A stretch of DNA of 64,000 nucleotides from Pseudoteredinibacter isoporae (lineage in GTDB: Bacteria; Pseudomonadota; Gammaproteobacteria; Pseudomonadales; Cellvibrionaceae), in contig NZ_JAAONY010000002.1 in assembly GCF_011602085.1 (NCBI RefSeq), forward strand, positions 1,178,001 to 1,242,000, given 5' to 3'. The translations under genes were made by a program, and so were the position numbers. Position 1 is the first letter of the stretch, and the number at the start of each line of letters is the position of its first letter. The notes below the pieces were generated by a model that saw only the letters and a program-made list of their open reading frames with translations, was not told where the DNA came from and made no database searches. Positions 61,749 through 64,000 of the stretch are shown here, piece after piece.

Positions 61749-64000
61749 ATGAGATGTCATACTGGCTGGTTCCCAAGTCAAAAAACCGTTTTGGCCGCAG
61801 CCGTTGCCGCCGTAGCAATGGGTTCAATACCAAGCTTTGCACAAAGTGAAAACAACGATGCTCTGCATCTGGAAGAAGTGGTCGTCACCGGCCGTGCTGG
61901 CGCTGGTGATACAACCAAGATGGATATTAGCCACTCTGTGACCACTAAGTCTGCCGACGATATTGAAAGCCAGGCTCCGTTAAGCGCGACCGATTTTCTG
62001 AAGGCCGTTCCCGGTCTCTGGGTTGAAGCTTCCGGAGGCGAAGCGAACGGTAATGTGCGCGCCCGTGGCATTCCGGTTGATGGCTTTGGCTCTGTGGCGT
62101 TGTATGAAGACAACCTACCGCTGCAGCACGACAGTGGCTTGAGCTGGCTGAATGCCGACCAGGTTTTTCGTCTGGATGATACTGTGGAACTGGTCGAAGC
62201 TGTGCGCGGTGGTCCATCCTCCATTTTCGCCAGTAATGCACCCGGTGGCATTATCAATGTCATTACCAAAAAAGGCAGCGATACCCCGGAAGGCAGCATC
62301 AAAATGACCGTAGGCGATTACGGTTTGCGTCGTGGCGATTTTTTCTACGGTGGGCCAATCAATGATGACTGGAAAATTGCCCTGGGAGGGTACTATCGTA
62401 CGGACGACAGCATTCGTGAGCCAGGCTTCACCGCCAATGACGGTGGTCAATTCCGAGTAACCTTATCCAGAGAAATGGACAAAGGCCGTCTCGACATCAG
62501 TTACCGCCACTTGAACGACCGCAACTTCTTTGCCCTACCATTGCCACTGACGAACGATGGTTCTGGCGACCCCGCAGGCATTCCCGGTTTCGATCCAAAT
62601 ACCGGAACCACCTTAAGTCCACAGGTGCAGAATTTTACCTTAAAGCTCCCGGATGGTAACCGTATTGAAGATTTGAGTGATGGCACCCATGTTCAACTTT
62701 CGCAATTTACCGTTAATTTTGAATACGAACTCAATGACGACTGGACACTAATAAACCGAACCCGTGTGCGCGACTCGGATATTTCACGCAATTCGGCATT
62801 TCCAAACACACCGAACGCCGCCGCCAGCAGCCTGGATGCCTATCGAAATAATGCACTCGCCGCTTTTAGCGATGCCGTAGACATTCGTGCCCAGTATGTC
62901 ACCAGTGGTGATGTGGTTCCCGCCAACAGTAATGGCAATGGACTGTTGATGACTCACAACTTCACCTCGGTCAAAACACCCTTACGCGAATTTATCAACG
63001 ACTTCCAACTCGGCACCAGTGTCAATATTGGTGAGCAGACGCATAACCTGACTTTCGGCGTGTATTTTGCAAATTACGATCGGGAATTCCAGAGACATGC
63101 CGCAACCTATTTGAGCGATGTTAAGTCACAGCCTGCGTTGGTAGATGTTCTCGCCATTGATGCTGCTGGCAATGTTGTCGGTTCAGTCACAGACAATGGC
63201 GTTTTGCGATACGGCTCCCGTTACCAGCAAGCAGACGATGAAGGCCGCGCAAGTGCATTCTATATTGCTGATGAATGGGTGTTGAACGATGAGTTGCGTA
63301 TTGACCTGGGTATCCGATGGGAAGAAATCGACGTTCGAGGCGTCGCCGAACGGGCGAGCAACTTCGATCTGGGGGACAGCAGTACGCTGGCCGATGATAA
63401 TGTTTCCGCTGGAAATGGAGAGTTTGTTCCCTTCGATCGCAGCTTTAATGATATTTCCTGGACCGTGGGAAGCAACTACGCCCTGAATGAAGACAGCGCC
63501 CTCTTTGCTCGCTATACCAAGGCCTTCCGCCTACCAAACAGCGCTGATTTCCGCCTGAATCCAAATCGAGACATTCAAGCTCAGGACATCACCCAGTTGG
63601 AAACAGGCTATAAATTACTGAGTGAAGAACTTAGCTTGTTTGCAACAGTGTTTTATTCCGAATTCGACAATGTTGAATTCACGAACACCATTTTTGATTC
63701 CGCCACCAATAGCACCAGTACACAGCGTGAATTCGCAAAGACGGAAACACTGGGGCTGGAATTGGAAACCGTATGGAGTCCAACAGAGCTGTTCGATATC
63801 GCCGCAACCATTACCTGGCAAGACGCCGAATTTAAAGATTTCGAGTTTAATCAGGTAGATGAGCAAAATAATGTGACACAGGTGAGCTTTACCGGAAACC
63901 GCCCTATTCGCATCCCGGACTTTGCCATGCGACTGCGCCCAGCCCTGAACCTTCTGGATGATCAGCTTCGTTTGTACCTTGAATATGAATACAACTCGGA
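61749..64000 (+). CDS. TonB-dependent outer-membrane receptor (3' truncated by window end)
   Basis: 750 codons are present and the frame is still open. The ATG at 61749 has GGAG 6 nt upstream. The signal peptide is VLAAAVAAVAMGSIPSFA-Q, followed by the TonB box HLEEVVVTGR, a plug (GLWVEASGGEANGNVRARGI, VELVEAVRGGPSSIFASNAP, GGIINVITKKG) and most of the barrel. No STN domain. Its position directly after a GH13 alpha-glucosidase suggests uptake of malto- or isomalto-oligosaccharides, as for MalA-type receptors, although the plug is of the general FecA/FhuA style and iron uptake is not excluded. Confidence 0.92.
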   Translation, partial: MRCHTGWFPSQKTVLAAAVAAVAMGSIPSFAQSENNDALHLEEVVVTGRAGAGDTTKMDISHSVTTKSADDIESQAPLSATDFLKAVPGLWVEASGGEANGNVRARGIPVDGFGSVALYEDNLPLQHDSGLSWLNADQVFRLDDTVELVEAVRGGPSSIFASNAPGGIINVITKKGSDTPEGSIKMTVGDYGLRRGDFFYGGPINDDWKIALGGYYRTDDSIREPGFTANDGGQFRVTLSREMDKGRLDISYRHLNDRNFFALPLPLTNDGSGDPAGIPGFDPNTGTTLSPQVQNFTLKLPDGNRIEDLSDGTHVQLSQFTVNFEYELNDDWTLINRTRVRDSDISRNSAFPNTPNAAASSLDAYRNNALAAFSDAVDIRAQYVTSGDVVPANSNGNGLLMTHNFTSVKTPLREFINDFQLGTSVNIGEQTHNLTFGVYFANYDREFQRHAATYLSDVKSQPALVDVLAIDAAGNVVGSVTDNGVLRYGSRYQQADDEGRASAFYIADEWVLNDELRIDLGIRWEEIDVRGVAERASNFDLGDSSTLADDNVSAGNGEFVPFDRSFNDISWTVGSNYALNEDSALFARYTKAFRLPNSADFRLNPNRDIQAQDITQLETGYKLLSEELSLFATVFYSEFDNVEFTNTIFDSATNSTSTQREFAKTETLGLELETVWSPTELFDIAATITWQDAEFKDFEFNQVDEQNNVTQVSFTGNRPIRIPDFAMRLRPALNLLDDQLRLYLEYEYNS

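Overview
The window looks like the chromosome of a marine or plant-litter gammaproteobacterium that degrades polymers, most likely from the Cellvibrionales (Saccharophagus/Teredinibacter/Cellvibrio relatives). This is inferred from gene style: large TonB-dependent receptors of the Xanthomonas/Caulobacter sugar type, STN-domain receptors with ECF sigma/FecR partners, a flavin-dependent tryptophan-halogenase homologue, GH97/GH36/GH13 enzymes and moderate GC. No rRNA, tRNA or CRISPR array was seen.

1-23.6 kb is a mosaic of small catabolic units, most with a local regulator. They are: the 3' part of an N-acyl amide hydrolase (Ntn acylase); a PhyH dioxygenase / AraC / M20 peptidase run; MBL hydrolase plus DUF1330 with a divergent LysR; a MocR-controlled set (class II aldolase, DHDPS-family lyase, small Cys-rich protein, FNT channel); a LysR / TonB receptor / bicupin lipoprotein / Tat-exported serine hydrolase locus; a Crp-type regulator facing a class II aldolase plus TauD-type dioxygenase; and a GlxA-type regulator facing an isochorismatase-like hydrolase plus GST.

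23.6-31.7 kb seems more AT-rich by eye and contains decayed DNA. It holds an 866-bp gap, a kinase / class III aminotransferase-like pair resembling kinase plus phospho-lyase systems, a LuxR-type regulator, an SDR / AhpD-like / SDR operon with a divergent HxlR regulator, a transporter tail and an IS3-type transposase tail.

31.7-64 kb is a glycan and phospholipid scavenging region: FucU-type mutarotase, two tandem GH97 enzymes, an inositol-2-dehydrogenase-like enzyme with a divergent RpiR regulator, a PhoX-like protein coupled to a diheme cytochrome, two PI-PLC-like phosphodiesterases, a halogenase, two complete ECF sigma-FecR-STN TonB receptor cassettes, GH36, LysR, GH13 and a third TonB receptor cut by the window end. 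Together these could bind and import alpha-galactosides or alpha-glucosides, and possibly glycosylated inositol lipids, under cell-surface signalling control.

The most unusual signal is that both STN receptors carry, between the STN domain and the plug, an in-frame ATG with a Shine-Dalgarno site 7 nt upstream, followed by a complete second signal-peptide-like segment. Each gene may therefore encode a long signalling receptor and a short receptor without the STN domain.
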